In this document: positions 7,343 to 15,894 of the stretch, piece by piece
How the letters are laid out: each line of letters starts with the position of its first letter
How positions within the stretch are numbered: the stretch's first letter is position 1
Assembly (NCBI GenBank): GCA_041602815.1
Contig: JBFIFO010000029.1
Location: 1 to 29,015 of the forward strand
From: GCA-020356105 sp041602815
GTDB taxonomy: Bacteria > Pseudomonadota > Alphaproteobacteria > UBA8366 > JADFVY01
DNA length: 29,015 bases
Direction of reading: 5' to 3'
Notes under the pieces: generated by a model
Database searches by the model: none
Seen by the model: the letters and a program-made list of their open reading frames with translations, nothing else
Told to the model about the DNA's origin: nothing
Made by a program: the position numbers and the translations under genes

Positions 7343-7827
7343 GCACCGTCTCCGTTGCCGTCGCCGGCTTGCTTTTCCTGCTGTTTCGCAACCCGGTTGC
7401 GGTACAGGGCAACAAAGTCGATCGGGCTGATCATCAGCGGCGGCAAGCCGCCGTCACGGGTCAGGCCGGCGACGATATTGCGGGCAAAGGGGAACAGCAG
7501 CCGCGGCCCCTCGATCAGCAGGGCAGGTTGCAGCTGGTCCCGCTGCAGGCCGGATGCCTCGATCAACCCGGCATAGACCAGTTCGATGATGAACAGGGAC
7601 TTGCCCGCCACGGTGCCGCGCGCATCGACCCGAAGGGTCACCTCGTATTTGGGCTCGCCCAGCGTGTTGACCGCGACATCGACGTTGACGGCCACATCGG
7701 GCACCGTACCATCCGCAAATACCTGTGGCGCACCCGGCACCTCGAACGACAAATCCTTGATATACTGGTGGACAATATTGAAGCGTGGCGCCGTATCGCC
7801 GGCGCCGGCCGCGGTCTCGTTGGTCAT
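7339..7827 (-). CDS. secB: Protein-export chaperone SecB
   Basis: SecB is a tetrameric cytoplasmic chaperone that keeps precursors unfolded and delivers them to SecA. The 162-residue protein contains FNIVHQYIKDLSFEVPGAP near the start, a VNVDVAVN beta-strand region, YAGLIEASGL, and the strongly conserved LLFPFARNIVAGLTRDGG followed by LPPLMISPIDFVALY. The acidic Gly/Asp tail is typical. The start at 7827 fits the usual SecB length, and longer upstream starts would run into fxsA. secB presence fits a proteobacterium. Confidence 0.97.
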   Translation of the reverse strand: MTNETAAGAGDTAPRFNIVHQYIKDLSFEVPGAPQVFADGTVPDVAVNVDVAVNTLGEPKYEVTLRVDARGTVAGKSLFIIELVYAGLIEASGLQRDQLQPALLIEGPRLLFPFARNIVAGLTRDGGLPPLMISPIDFVALYRNRVAKQQEKQAGDGNGDGA

Positions 7828-7901
7828 GGATCGCTCCGTGAAGTGCCTGGACCGGGCGTCGCTAGCATGGTTGGCCGCGGGACACAACCTTGAACCCCGG
7901 A

Positions 7902-8408
7902 TCAGTCCGGCCGACGCTTGTCTGACGCCGTGTCGTCGGCCGGTTCCGAAATCTCTGTGAATTCGACGTCGATGACATCGTTCGGCGCGGTCCCGGGGCG
8001 ACGGCGGGGGTCGACGATCTCCTCGCCGTTCACCCACACGCGCGTGCTGCGACTTCGCAGCAGGGCGGACAGGGCCCACCGGCCCAGGATTTGGCGCACG
8101 GAGGGTATCAGCAGCATAAAACCAACGCTGTCGGTGACGAATCCCGGCGTGAGCAGCAATGCACCGCCAACCAGCAGGCAGACACCGGTCAGCACCTCGG
8201 CAATCGGAACCTGTCCCTGATCGAGCTGGGTGCGCGCGCGGCCGATCACGGCAAGCCCCTGTGCGCGCAACAGCGCGGCACCCACAACCGCGGTCACAAC
8301 GACGGCAGCCAGCGTCGGCCACAGGCCGATCACGTCGCCCGCCTTGATGAAGACCGCGATTTCGAGGATCGGCACGCCGACGAAAATCAGTATGAGGAAA
8401 AGTGGCAC
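7902..8408 (-). CDS. fxsA: FxsA family membrane protein
   Basis: FxsA is a small inner-membrane protein, known in E. coli for relieving F-plasmid exclusion of phage T7. Its cellular role is unclear. The 168-residue protein begins MPLFLILIFVGVPILEIAVF. It has hydrophobic segments near residues 1-20, 27-47 and 69-100, and the family motif LLLTPGFVTDSVGFMLLIP. The C-terminal part is hydrophilic and acidic. It lies upstream of secB on the same strand with a 74-base gap. A 203-base divergent region separates it from the Tim44-domain gene. I see no strong promoter there, although it is less GC-rich near 8410-8460. Confidence 0.93.
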   Translation of the reverse strand: MPLFLILIFVGVPILEIAVFIKAGDVIGLWPTLAAVVVTAVVGAALLRAQGLAVIGRARTQLDQGQVPIAEVLTGVCLLVGGALLLTPGFVTDSVGFMLLIPSVRQILGRWALSALLRSRSTRVWVNGEEIVDPRRRPGTAPNDVIDVEFTEISEPADDTASDKRRPD

Positions 8409-8611
8409 GCTTGTTCTTTTCTTAACCAGAACCTATCTAGGGTATAGGCAGTCATAGCCCGCCTGTACCCAGGCCTGTCGCAAGAGGGCTGGACCTGCCG
8501 GTCGAAAGATGTGGTAGCTTAGGCATGTAGGGTCGACGGCATCCGCGTACAACCCGTGCCAGTCCCGGGCAGCCAGCATTCGGCCACAGATTCTTGAGAG
8601 AGTATTCGTTT

Positions 8612-9286
8612 ATGGGCGGCGGCTTCCAGTTCTTCGACATCATACTCTTTGCCATTCTGGCGCTGTTCCTGATCTACCGGCTCGGCTCGGTACTCGGGCG
8701 GCGGCATGACGATCAGAACCACCGATCCGACCCGTTCGGCCTGTCGTCGGAGAAGAGCGAGTCCAAGGGGGACAACGTGATTGCCATGCGCGGGCGCAGC
8801 GAGTCGGCGGGCGAGAACAGCGACCCCCTCGATGCACTGGAAGCGGGATTGGCACAGATCAAGGCGGCGGACCAGTCGTTCCGCGAGCGGGAATTCATCA
8901 AGGGCGCACGCAGCGCATTCGAGATGGTCGTCGAAGCCTTCGCCAAAGGCGACGGCAAGATATTGAAATCCTTGCTCGACGGGCCGGTATACGAGAATTT
9001 CGCTGCAGCGATTCGGGAACGCGAGAAGGCCGGCCACACGCTCGAAACGACGCTGGTTGGAATCGACGAGGCCGAGATCATCAGTGCCGAAATGCAGGGC
9101 CGCAACGCCGTGGTCGCAGTCAAATTCGTAACCGGCCAGGTCAACGCTACCCGGGATGCCAGCGGCGAGGTCGTGGAGGGCGATCCCAACAACGTCGTTC
9201 AGGTCACCGACATCTGGACGTTCGGTCGTGACACCCGCTCGACGGATCCCAACTGGGTGCTGATCGCAACGGGCGGCTCGAACTGA
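8612..9286 (+). CDS. Tim44/TimA-domain protein, membrane-anchored
   Basis: Alphaproteobacterial Tim44-like proteins are the bacterial relatives of the mitochondrial import factor Tim44. Their role at the inner membrane is not well established. The 224-residue protein has one N-terminal membrane segment (residues about 7-24) and then a charged linker of about 45 residues. The Tim44-like domain follows, with FIKGARSAFEMVVEAFAKGD, LLDGPVYENF, and a C-terminal WTFGRD with a DPNWVLIAT ending. The ATG at 8612 has AGAGAG about 9 bases upstream and places the membrane segment right at the N-terminus. A TTG at 8594 is less likely. It stands beside fxsA, secB and mltA, as in other alphaproteobacteria. 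Confidence 0.92.
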   Translation: MGGGFQFFDIILFAILALFLIYRLGSVLGRRHDDQNHRSDPFGLSSEKSESKGDNVIAMRGRSESAGENSDPLDALEAGLAQIKAADQSFREREFIKGARSAFEMVVEAFAKGDGKILKSLLDGPVYENFAAAIREREKAGHTLETTLVGIDEAEIISAEMQGRNAVVAVKFVTGQVNATRDASGEVVEGDPNNVVQVTDIWTFGRDTRSTDPNWVLIATGGSN

Positions 9287-9293
9287 CGGCAGC

Positions 9294-10547
9294 ATGGCCC
9301 GCCGCGCCCGGTCATTCGAACCTGACAGCCCTGCAATCCGGCGTTTTAACTGGCGCGTCACCGGCCGACTGCTCGCCCTCCTCAGTGCCCTGGGGGCCGC
9401 TGCCTGCGAGCCCGAGCCCGAGGAACCGCCGTCCGTTCCCCCGCCCGATCAGGCCGTTCTGACCCCCGCGAGCTATACCGACCTGTCCGGCTGGAACGAC
9501 GATCGCCAGGCTGAGGCAGTACAGGCGTTCCTGCGGTCCTGCAGGCGATTTCAGGCCGGTCCCGTCGACCGGCCACTCGGCCCGAACATGCCGGGCGGCG
9601 CTGTCGCGGACGTCCTGCCCGCGTGCACGGCGGCGGCGTCATTGCCGGCCGACGATGACGCTGCGGCGCGGCGCTTCTTCGAAACCTGGTTCCGCCCCTA
9701 CCTCGTTGCCAACAACGATACCGCCGAGGGACTGTTCACCGGTTATTACGAGATCGAACTGCGCGGGTCGCGCGAGCAGGATGCCGCCTATCGCGAACCT
9801 GTGTACCGCAAGCCGCGAGACCAGGTCGCGGTCGATCTTGGCGAATTCGACCCGGAGCTGGCCGGCCGGTCGCTCATCGGGCGCGTCGAAGGCGGGCGGC
9901 TGAAGCCGTATTATCCGCGGCGCGCGATCCAGGACGGTGCGCTGCGGGGGCGCGGGCTGGAACTGCTGTGGCTGGACGACCCGCTCGATGCCTTCATGCT
10001 GCATGTCCAGGGGTCCGGGCGCGTGCGGCTGCCCGACGGCCGGACGACCCGCATCGGCTACGCCGGCAACAACGGCCATGCCTACGAATCGATCGGCCGC
10101 GAACTGATCCGTCGTGGCGAACTCGAAGCCCATGAGGCGTCGTGGCAGGGCATCCGCAGCTGGATGGAACGCAATCCCGACAAGGCTGCCGACCTGCTCG
10201 CGGTCAACCGTCGCTACATCTTCTTCGAGGAGATCCACGGCGACGGGCCGATCGGGGCCCAGGGTGTGGTATTGACCGCCGGGCGCAGCCTTGCGGTCGA
10301 TACGCGGTACATGCCGCTCGGCCTGCCGTTGTGGCTCGACACAATGCAGCCCGGGCCCACCGAAAAGCCGCTGCGGCGCTTGGTCGTCGCCCAGGACACC
10401 GGCGCGGCGATCAAGGGCCCGGTGCGCGGTGACTTCTTCTGGGGCACCGGCGATGCGGCCCTCGAATTCGCCGGGCGCATGAAACACCGTGGTCGCTACT
10501 ACCTGCTGCTGCCGCGCCGACTTGCCAACCGCCTCGCCGCCAGCTGA
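9294..10547 (+). CDS. mltA: Membrane-bound lytic murein transglycosylase A (lipoprotein)
   Basis: MltA cleaves peptidoglycan glycan strands to 1,6-anhydromuropeptides. The 417-residue protein has a lipoprotein-type signal, with a hydrophobic stretch (residues 25-37) ending at Cys38 in ALGAAAC, then a Pro/Glu-rich linker. The MltA domain contains GLFTGYYEIELRGS, the segment DPLDAFMLHVQGSGR, and IGYAGNNGHAYESIG. The C-terminal 3D domain has Asp368 in VAQDTGAAIKG and Asp380 in GDFFWGTGDAA, where the catalytic and structural aspartates of the family lie. The basic 20-residue lead before the signal is longer than usual, but no closer start codon is in frame. It begins 7 bases after the Tim44-domain gene. 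Confidence 0.95.
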   Translation: MARRARSFEPDSPAIRRFNWRVTGRLLALLSALGAAACEPEPEEPPSVPPPDQAVLTPASYTDLSGWNDDRQAEAVQAFLRSCRRFQAGPVDRPLGPNMPGGAVADVLPACTAAASLPADDDAAARRFFETWFRPYLVANNDTAEGLFTGYYEIELRGSREQDAAYREPVYRKPRDQVAVDLGEFDPELAGRSLIGRVEGGRLKPYYPRRAIQDGALRGRGLELLWLDDPLDAFMLHVQGSGRVRLPDGRTTRIGYAGNNGHAYESIGRELIRRGELEAHEASWQGIRSWMERNPDKAADLLAVNRRYIFFEEIHGDGPIGAQGVVLTAGRSLAVDTRYMPLGLPLWLDTMQPGPTEKPLRRLVVAQDTGAAIKGPVRGDFFWGTGDAALEFAGRMKHRGRYYLLLPRRLANRLAAS

Positions 10548-10616
10548 CATCGCCGCTGTTGCCTTTCCCCGCGCCAGCCGCCATCTTGGGCGCGATACCG
10601 ACCGGGATGGACCTGC

Positions 10617-11387
10617 ATGACCGATTCGCGCCCGAACGTGGCCCTGTTCGTCACCTGCCTCGTGGACCTGTTCCGCCCGGCGGTCGGTTTCGCCGCGGTC
10701 AAGCTGCTGGAGGACGCCGGCTGCACGGTGACGGTGCCGCGCGCCCAGACCTGCTGCGGCCAGCCGGCCTACAATTCCGGGGATCGCGCCGACGCTGCGG
10801 ACATCGTGCGGCAAACGCTGCCGGTTCTCGAGCCGTTCGACTACGTCGTCCTGCCCTCGGGCTCGTGCGCTGCAATGATCCGGCATCACTGGCCGGCACT
10901 CCTGCAAAACGACCCTGACCAGTCGAGGCGTGCCACCGCCGTTGCCGAAAAGACGTGGGAGCTGACGCAGTTCCTGACCGACGTGCGCGGCATCCGATCC
11001 GTCGACGCCAGCTATGACGGCGTGGCCGCCTACCATGATTCCTGTTCCGGACTGCGTGAGCTCGGCGTGCGCGATCAGCCGCGTAAGCTGCTGCGCAGCG
11101 TCGCCGGGCTCGAGATCCGGGACCTCGGTGCGCCCGAGGAATGCTGCGGGTTCGGCGGCCTGTTCGCCGTCAAATACCCGGAAATCTCCGGTCGCATGGT
11201 CTCCGACAAGGCGGACGATATCGCGACGACCGGCGCCGACACGTTGCTCGCCGGCGACCTCGGATGCCTGATGAACATGGCCGGCAAACTGAAGCGGACA
11301 GGCTCGGCGATCCGGGTGCGCCATGTCGCGGAGGTGCTGGCCGGCGCCACCGGCGACGCGCCGCCGATCGGCGAGGGCGACTCGTGA
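10617..11387 (+). CDS. lutA: L-lactate oxidation iron-sulfur protein LutA
   Basis: LutA is one part of the LutABC (LldEFG) complex that oxidises L-lactate to pyruvate. The 256-residue protein carries two CCG (DUF224) modules. The first has Cys14, Cys46-Cys47-Gly (TCCGQPAYNSG) and Cys84. The second has Cys143 (YHDSCSGLRELG), Cys176-Cys177-Gly (EECCGFGGLFAVKYPEIS) and Cys217 (GDLGCLMN). These bind iron-sulfur clusters or similar cofactors. The ATG at 10617 has a GGGATGGA stretch just upstream. It starts 69 bases after mltA and overlaps lutB by 4 bases (GTGA). No lactate permease or GntR-type lutR regulator lies beside it. Confidence 0.95.
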   Translation: MTDSRPNVALFVTCLVDLFRPAVGFAAVKLLEDAGCTVTVPRAQTCCGQPAYNSGDRADAADIVRQTLPVLEPFDYVVLPSGSCAAMIRHHWPALLQNDPDQSRRATAVAEKTWELTQFLTDVRGIRSVDASYDGVAAYHDSCSGLRELGVRDQPRKLLRSVAGLEIRDLGAPEECCGFGGLFAVKYPEISGRMVSDKADDIATTGADTLLAGDLGCLMNMAGKLKRTGSAIRVRHVAEVLAGATGDAPPIGEGDS

Positions 11388-12826
11388 GCGCAGACGCCCC
11401 CACCAGCCACCGCTTCCCGGAGAATGCCCGGGCGGCGCTGGCGGACGAGACGCTGCAACGGGGCCTTGCCTCCGCCAAGGTCGGTTTCCGCGTGCGCCGC
11501 AGCGAGGCGGCGGCGCGTCTGCCGGAATTCGAGACCCTGCGCGACGAGGCGCGCGACATCAAGAACCACGTCCTGGCCCACCTGGATCTCTATCTCGAGG
11601 CCTTCGAACAAAGGGTGACCGAGCGCGGCGGGCATGTCCACTGGGCGCGCGACGCGGCCGAAGCGCGCGAGGTGGTGCTCGCCATCTGCCGCGCCGCCCG
11701 GGCGGCCACGGTGACCAAGGGGAAGTCGATGATCTCCGAGGAGATCGGCCTCAATACCTTCCTTGAGGCCAACGGTATCGAGCCGGTCGAGACCGATCTC
11801 GGAGAATACATCATCCAGCTGCGCCACGAGGCGCCGAGCCATATCATCGCGCCGGCCTTCCACGTGCCCAAGAGCGAGGTCGCCGAGACCTTCCACAAGC
11901 ACCACACGGCGCTCGACCCGGACCGGCCGCTGGACCAGCCGCGCCAGCTGCTCGAGGAGGCGCGCGCGGTGCTGCGCGACCGCTTCCTTGCCGCCGACGT
12001 GGGCATCACCGGGGCGAACTTCCTGATCGCCGAGACTGGCGCCACGGTGATCGTCACCAACGAGGGCAACGCCGACCTCACGCAGACCCTGCCGCGCGTC
12101 CACATCGTGCTGGCGAGCCTCGAGAAGGTGGTGCCGACCCTGGAGGACGCATCCACCATCCTGCGCGTGCTGGCGCGCTCGGCGACCGGGCAGGAGTTCA
12201 CCTCGTACACCACCTTCGCGACCGGCCCGCGCCGCGGCGAAGACCTCGACGGACCGCACGAGTTCCACGTCGTGCTGCTCGACAACGGGCGCAGCGCGCT
12301 GATCGGCACCGAGCTGCAGGAGGTGCTGCGCTGCATCCGCTGCGGCGCCTGCATGAACCATTGCCCGGTGTTCGGGGTGATCGGCGGCCACGCCTATGGC
12401 TGGGTCTATCCGGGTCCGATCGGCGCTGTGCTCAGCCCGTCGCTGATCGGCATTGCGGAGGCGCACCACCTGCCGAGCGCCTCGACCTTCTGCGGCCGCT
12501 GCGAATCGGTGTGCCCGATGCGCATCCCGCTGCCCGGGCTGATGCGGCACCTGCGCGAACGCGAGTTCAGTCAGCGGATTCCGCCGGCAACCCAACGCTG
12601 GGGCTTGAAAGCCTGGGCGTTCCTCGCCAAGCGGCCCCGCCTGTACCGGCTGGCGACCGTCCTGCCGGTGCGACTGCTGGGGCTGCTCGGGCGCCGCCGG
12701 GGCGCCTTCCGCCGCCTTCCGCTGACCGGCGGGTGGACTGCGCAGCGCGACCTGCCGGCGCCCCGGGGGCGAACCTTCCAGGCGCTGTGGGACGCTACCG
12801 GCGGCCGCCGGGAGCCGCCGCGATGA
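11384..12826 (+). CDS. lutB: L-lactate oxidation iron-sulfur protein LutB
   Basis: LutB is the large subunit of LutABC. From the GTG at 11384 (in the GTGA overlap with lutA) the protein has 480 residues, as usual. The N-terminal LUD-type domain includes TVTKGKSMISEEIGLN and ITGANFLIAETGATVIVTNE. The two 4Fe-4S motifs are CIRCGACMNHCPVFG (Cys317, 320, 323, 327) and CGRCESVCPMRIPLPGL (Cys370, 373, 377). The C-terminal 70 residues are Arg-rich. Because the same frame is open far upstream inside lutA, the start rests on family alignment and the overlap. It ends in an ATGA overlap with lutC. Confidence 0.96.
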   Translation: MSADAPTSHRFPENARAALADETLQRGLASAKVGFRVRRSEAAARLPEFETLRDEARDIKNHVLAHLDLYLEAFEQRVTERGGHVHWARDAAEAREVVLAICRAARAATVTKGKSMISEEIGLNTFLEANGIEPVETDLGEYIIQLRHEAPSHIIAPAFHVPKSEVAETFHKHHTALDPDRPLDQPRQLLEEARAVLRDRFLAADVGITGANFLIAETGATVIVTNEGNADLTQTLPRVHIVLASLEKVVPTLEDASTILRVLARSATGQEFTSYTTFATGPRRGEDLDGPHEFHVVLLDNGRSALIGTELQEVLRCIRCGACMNHCPVFGVIGGHAYGWVYPGPIGAVLSPSLIGIAEAHHLPSASTFCGRCESVCPMRIPLPGLMRHLREREFSQRIPPATQRWGLKAWAFLAKRPRLYRLATVLPVRLLGLLGRRRGAFRRLPLTGGWTAQRDLPAPRGRTFQALWDATGGRREPPR

Positions 12827-13524
12827 CCGGGGGCTCGCGCGAGGCGGTGCTCAGCACCCTGCGCCGTGCCACCGGCCGCGACTCCAATGCCGCCGAAGCC
12901 GCTGCGGCGGTGCGCCAGCGGATGGCCAGCCATCCCCGCAACACGATTCCGGCCCGCGGGAAACACGATGCCAACGGACTTATCGAGTTGTTCGTCGCAC
13001 AGGCGACGGCGGTCGATGCGACCGTTGCGCGCGTGGACGGTCCCTCCGAGGTGCCCGGCACGGTGGCCGCCTATCTGCGCGGCGAAAACCTGCCGACTCG
13101 GTTGCGCATGGCGCCGGACCCGGCCCTCGATGCCTATCCGTGGGATCAAACGCCGGTGCTGGAGATCGAACGCGGCAAGGGCGAGGGATCCGACGTGGTG
13201 GCGGTGACCGGCGCCTTCGCCGCGATCGCCGAGACCGGGACGCTGATGCTGCTGTCTGGCCCGGAATCGCCGACCACGCTGAATTTCCTGCCGGACGCCC
13301 ATATCGTGGTGGTGCGCGCCGCCGAAATGGTAGGCTGCTACGAGGATGGCTGGGATCGGCTGCGCGCCACCGGCCGCATGCCGCGCAGCGTCAACTTCAT
13401 CACCGGCCCGTCGCGCAGCGCCGATATCGAGCAGACGCTGCAGCTCGGCGCGCACGGGCCGCGCTGGCTGCACATCGTGCTGGTCGAGGGCGATGCCGGC
13501 GATGCGGAGACGGCCGATGGCTGA
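12823..13524 (+). CDS. lutC: LutC / LUD-domain protein of the lactate oxidation operon
   Basis: LutC is the third LutABC component. From the ATG at 12823 the protein has 233 residues. It starts with a helical Ala/Arg-rich region (GSREAVLSTLRRATGR). It continues into a LUD domain containing VTGAFAAIAETGTLMLLSG and the family hallmark NFLPDAHIVVVRAAEMV, and then FITGPSRSADIEQTLQLGAH near the end. It has no iron-sulfur cysteines, as expected. ATGA overlap with lutB and 8-base overlap with the Smr-domain gene bind five genes into one translationally coupled chain. Confidence 0.94.
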   Translation: MTGGSREAVLSTLRRATGRDSNAAEAAAAVRQRMASHPRNTIPARGKHDANGLIELFVAQATAVDATVARVDGPSEVPGTVAAYLRGENLPTRLRMAPDPALDAYPWDQTPVLEIERGKGEGSDVVAVTGAFAAIAETGTLMLLSGPESPTTLNFLPDAHIVVVRAAEMVGCYEDGWDRLRATGRMPRSVNFITGPSRSADIEQTLQLGAHGPRWLHIVLVEGDAGDAETADG

Positions 13525-14098
13525 CAAGCGCCGCCGCCCGAACCGCGACGAATCGGACCTCTGGAAGGCCGTCACCAAGGACGTAAATCCGATCGCTCGC
13601 AGGAAGGGGATCCGCCAGGCGGACACCGAAGCGGCGACCGAATCCGGAATAGAACAACCGAAAAACAACAAGATACCAAGGAAACCTCGGGTCGCCACTG
13701 CATCCCATGCTGGCGCCATGGCGCCAGATCGGCCGAACCTCAGCCACGGCCGCGCCGCCGGTGTCGACCGACGCACGGTCGACCGTCTGCGCCGCGGCCA
13801 GATCGCCATCGAGGCCGAGATCGATCTGCACGGCCACACTCAGGAGGCGGCGCATCGCGCGCTGCAGGCCTTCATCATCGGCCAGGCCGAGGCGGGCCGC
13901 CGTTGCGTGCGCGTCGTCACCGGCAAGGGTACGCTCCGCGAGGGCGGCGGCGTGCTCAAGACCGCCGTGCCGCGCTGGCTCAACGAAGACCCCCTGCGCG
14001 AGCGGGTCCTCGCCTTCAGCCATGCCCGCCGCGACGACGGCGGCGAGGGTGCGCTCTACGTGCTGCTCCGCCGCCGGCGGCCAGGGCCCGCGGCATGA
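13517..14098 (+). CDS. Smr/MutS2-type domain protein
   Basis: Smr domains bind or nick nucleic acid. The family is linked to mismatch repair relatives, recombination and, in some members, ribosome rescue. The 193-residue protein has a basic, probably disordered N-terminal half (residues 1-90). The Smr domain follows, with EIDLHGHTQEAA (DLHG at 103-106), VRVVTGKGTL (TGKG at 135-138) and a HARRDDGGEGALYVLLRR ending. This stand-alone SmrA-like form is common in alphaproteobacteria, usually near mltA. The DNA encoding the N-terminal half is noticeably less GC-rich than the rest. The ATG lies in the lutC end and the stop overlaps the XRE gene by ATGA. Confidence 0.93.
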   Translation: MADKRRRPNRDESDLWKAVTKDVNPIARRKGIRQADTEAATESGIEQPKNNKIPRKPRVATASHAGAMAPDRPNLSHGRAAGVDRRTVDRLRRGQIAIEAEIDLHGHTQEAAHRALQAFIIGQAEAGRRCVRVVTGKGTLREGGGVLKTAVPRWLNEDPLRERVLAFSHARRDDGGEGALYVLLRRRRPGPAA

Positions 14099-14445
14099 CC
14101 CCGTTCGGCCGCCGCATCCGCGAGCTGCGCGCCACCCGCGGCGTTACCCTGCAGCAGATGGCGGCGGCGCTCGACGTCTCACCGGCCTATCTCTCGGCCC
14201 TCGAGCACGGCCGGCGCGGCCGGCCGAGCCGCACCCGTGTGCACCAGATCTGCCAGTATTTCAACGTCGTCTGGGACGAGGCCGACGAGCTGCAGCGCCT
14301 CGCCCGCCTGTCGCACCCGCGGGTCACCGTCGACACCTCGGGCCTCGCCCCGGAGGCGACGGAGCTGGCCAACGAGCTCGCCCAGCGCATCCGCAACCTT
14401 TCGCGCGACAAGGTCAGGGCGCTGCTGGAAACGCTGAAGGACTGA
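14095..14445 (+). CDS. XRE-family helix-turn-helix regulator
   Basis: This 116-residue DNA-binding protein has a lambda-repressor-like helix-turn-helix in residues about 5-60 (RIRELRATRGVTLQQMAAAL, then VSPAYLSALEHGRRGRPS). A C-terminal helical region follows (ELANELAQRIRNLSRDKVRALLETL). It is translationally coupled to the Smr gene by an ATGA overlap. Its target is unknown. As the last gene of the lutABC-smr chain it could sense or control that operon, but the pairing with smr is probably older than the lut genes. It is unrelated to LutR or LldR. It converges on the MFS gene with 14 bases between stops. Confidence 0.88.
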   Translation: MTPFGRRIRELRATRGVTLQQMAAALDVSPAYLSALEHGRRGRPSRTRVHQICQYFNVVWDEADELQRLARLSHPRVTVDTSGLAPEATELANELAQRIRNLSRDKVRALLETLKD

Positions 14446-14459
14446 GCGGCAGGCCCGTC

Positions 14460-15716
14460 TCATCGACGGAGTGCCGGCACCGCGGCGGCAGCCACCGCGA
14501 AGGCGAGGCCGGCGGCCAGCAGGAACGGGTAGTGCAGGTCGAAATTGCCGACCGCCCCGGCCAGCGCCGCGCCCAGCGCCCCGACCCCGTCCAGCAGCAT
14601 GAAGGCGAGGCCCAGCGTCGTCGCCTCGTGCGTCTTGCCGAACTCCACGGTAGCGGCCAGCACCGCCGACCGGATGCCGTAGAACGCGGCGACCGCGGCG
14701 ATCAGCCAGACGATGACCGCGAGGCCGGAGCCGCCCCAGGCCGCGCCGACGCACGCCAGGGACCCGGCGACGGCACCGGCGACGAACACCGGGCGCCGTC
14801 CGATGCGGTCCGACAGGCGGCCGAGCAGCGGCTGCGCCAGCGCCCCGGACAGCACCATGGCCGAGAACGCGACCCCGGTTGCCGCCGGCGACAGCCCGTG
14901 CACCCGCTGCAGGAACAAGGGGGCCATGGCGAGAACCGCCAGCAGCGCCATGTTGTAGACGCTGACCACGGCGATCAGGGCAAGGCCGCGCGGCGTTCGC
15001 CAGCTGTCCCACAGCGCCCGCAGGTCGGGGCCGGTGATGGCAGGCCGCGGCGAAGCCGGGACGTGCCGCGCGATGCGCAGGAACACGAGCCCCAACAGAA
15101 CCGCCGGCAGCGCTGAAATCTGCAACGTCGTGCGCCAGTCGAACCAGGCCAGCAGGAACCCCGCGGCGAGCGGCGCCAGCACCTCGGCGAAGGTCCCTGT
15201 CATGGCGTGGATGCCGAGCGCATGGGCGCGCCGCTCCGGCATCGTCTGGGCCAGCACGCCGGTGGCGATGGGATGCCAGGCGGCGTCGCCCAGCCCGGCG
15301 ACGGCGAGCAGCAGTGCGACCCACCAGAATCCGGGCGCCAGCGCGGCAATGACATAGCCGATGGCGACCCACCAGAAGGTCGCCAGCAGCAGGCGCCCGC
15401 GGTCGGCGACGCGGTCGGCGAGAATTCCGGCCGGCACGTAGCCGAGGGCGCCGCCGAGGCTGATCAGCGTGATCAGCAGCCCGACCTCGGCCGGCGTCAG
15501 CCCCATCGACGCCGCCATCGCCGGGGCGATGATCCAGATCGCGCTCGGCGCCCAGTCGTTGGCCATATGGCCAAGCGAGAACGCCAGCAGCAAGCCGCGC
15601 CCGCCAGCGTCGCTCGCCGCCGCGCCCGTAGGTTCCGTCACCTCCGCGGATACGGTCGCGCCGGCCCCGTCGGCCTCAGTCTCTGCCCCGTCTCCCGCCA
15701 TGTCCGCGCCGTTCAC
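14460..15716 (-). CDS. Major facilitator superfamily transporter
   Basis: This 418-residue inner-membrane transporter has a hydrophilic Ala/Glu/Asp-rich N-terminal tail of about 40 residues and then about 12 predicted membrane segments. The first loop pair shows SLGHMANDWAPSAIWIIAP and ILADRVADRGR, the MFS motif-A region. A second copy, LGRLSDRIGRRPV, follows segment 8. The HMANDW stretch resembles fosmidomycin-resistance-type exporters, but I cannot name a substrate. Unlike lactate permeases it is not of the LldP type, so it is not the missing partner of LutABC. No operon partner is evident, with 178 non-coding bases on its upstream side. Confidence 0.9.
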   Translation of the reverse strand: MNGADMAGDGAETEADGAGATVSAEVTEPTGAAASDAGGRGLLLAFSLGHMANDWAPSAIWIIAPAMAASMGLTPAEVGLLITLISLGGALGYVPAGILADRVADRGRLLLATFWWVAIGYVIAALAPGFWWVALLLAVAGLGDAAWHPIATGVLAQTMPERRAHALGIHAMTGTFAEVLAPLAAGFLLAWFDWRTTLQISALPAVLLGLVFLRIARHVPASPRPAITGPDLRALWDSWRTPRGLALIAVVSVYNMALLAVLAMAPLFLQRVHGLSPAATGVAFSAMVLSGALAQPLLGRLSDRIGRRPVFVAGAVAGSLACVGAAWGGSGLAVIVWLIAAVAAFYGIRSAVLAATVEFGKTHEATTLGLAFMLLDGVGALGAALAGAVGNFDLHYPFLLAAGLAFAVAAAAVPALRR

Positions 15717-15894
15717 GTGTCCTCGCTCATCGCCCGGCCGATGATACGGATTGCACGGTCTGCCTTCGAGCGAAAACGCCGGCTGGCGGCGTCGCGCCGG
15801 GTCGGTTCGCGAAACGAGCCCATGCGTTAGGGTTTTCCGCGGGTTTCAGGGCCGCACGTCACGCGCCCCGCATGGCGCAAATTGGCCTCCACAC

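Noticed and set aside
9639..11324. 561-codon minus-strand frame across mltA and lutA
   Set aside because: It spans two clear genes on the plus strand and its sequence is Arg/Gly/His-rich noise typical of antisense frames.
13517..14445. Smr-XRE pair as a toxin-antitoxin module
   Set aside because: The Smr protein has a normal Smr domain and both genes occur in a housekeeping neighbourhood. Neither matches a known toxin.
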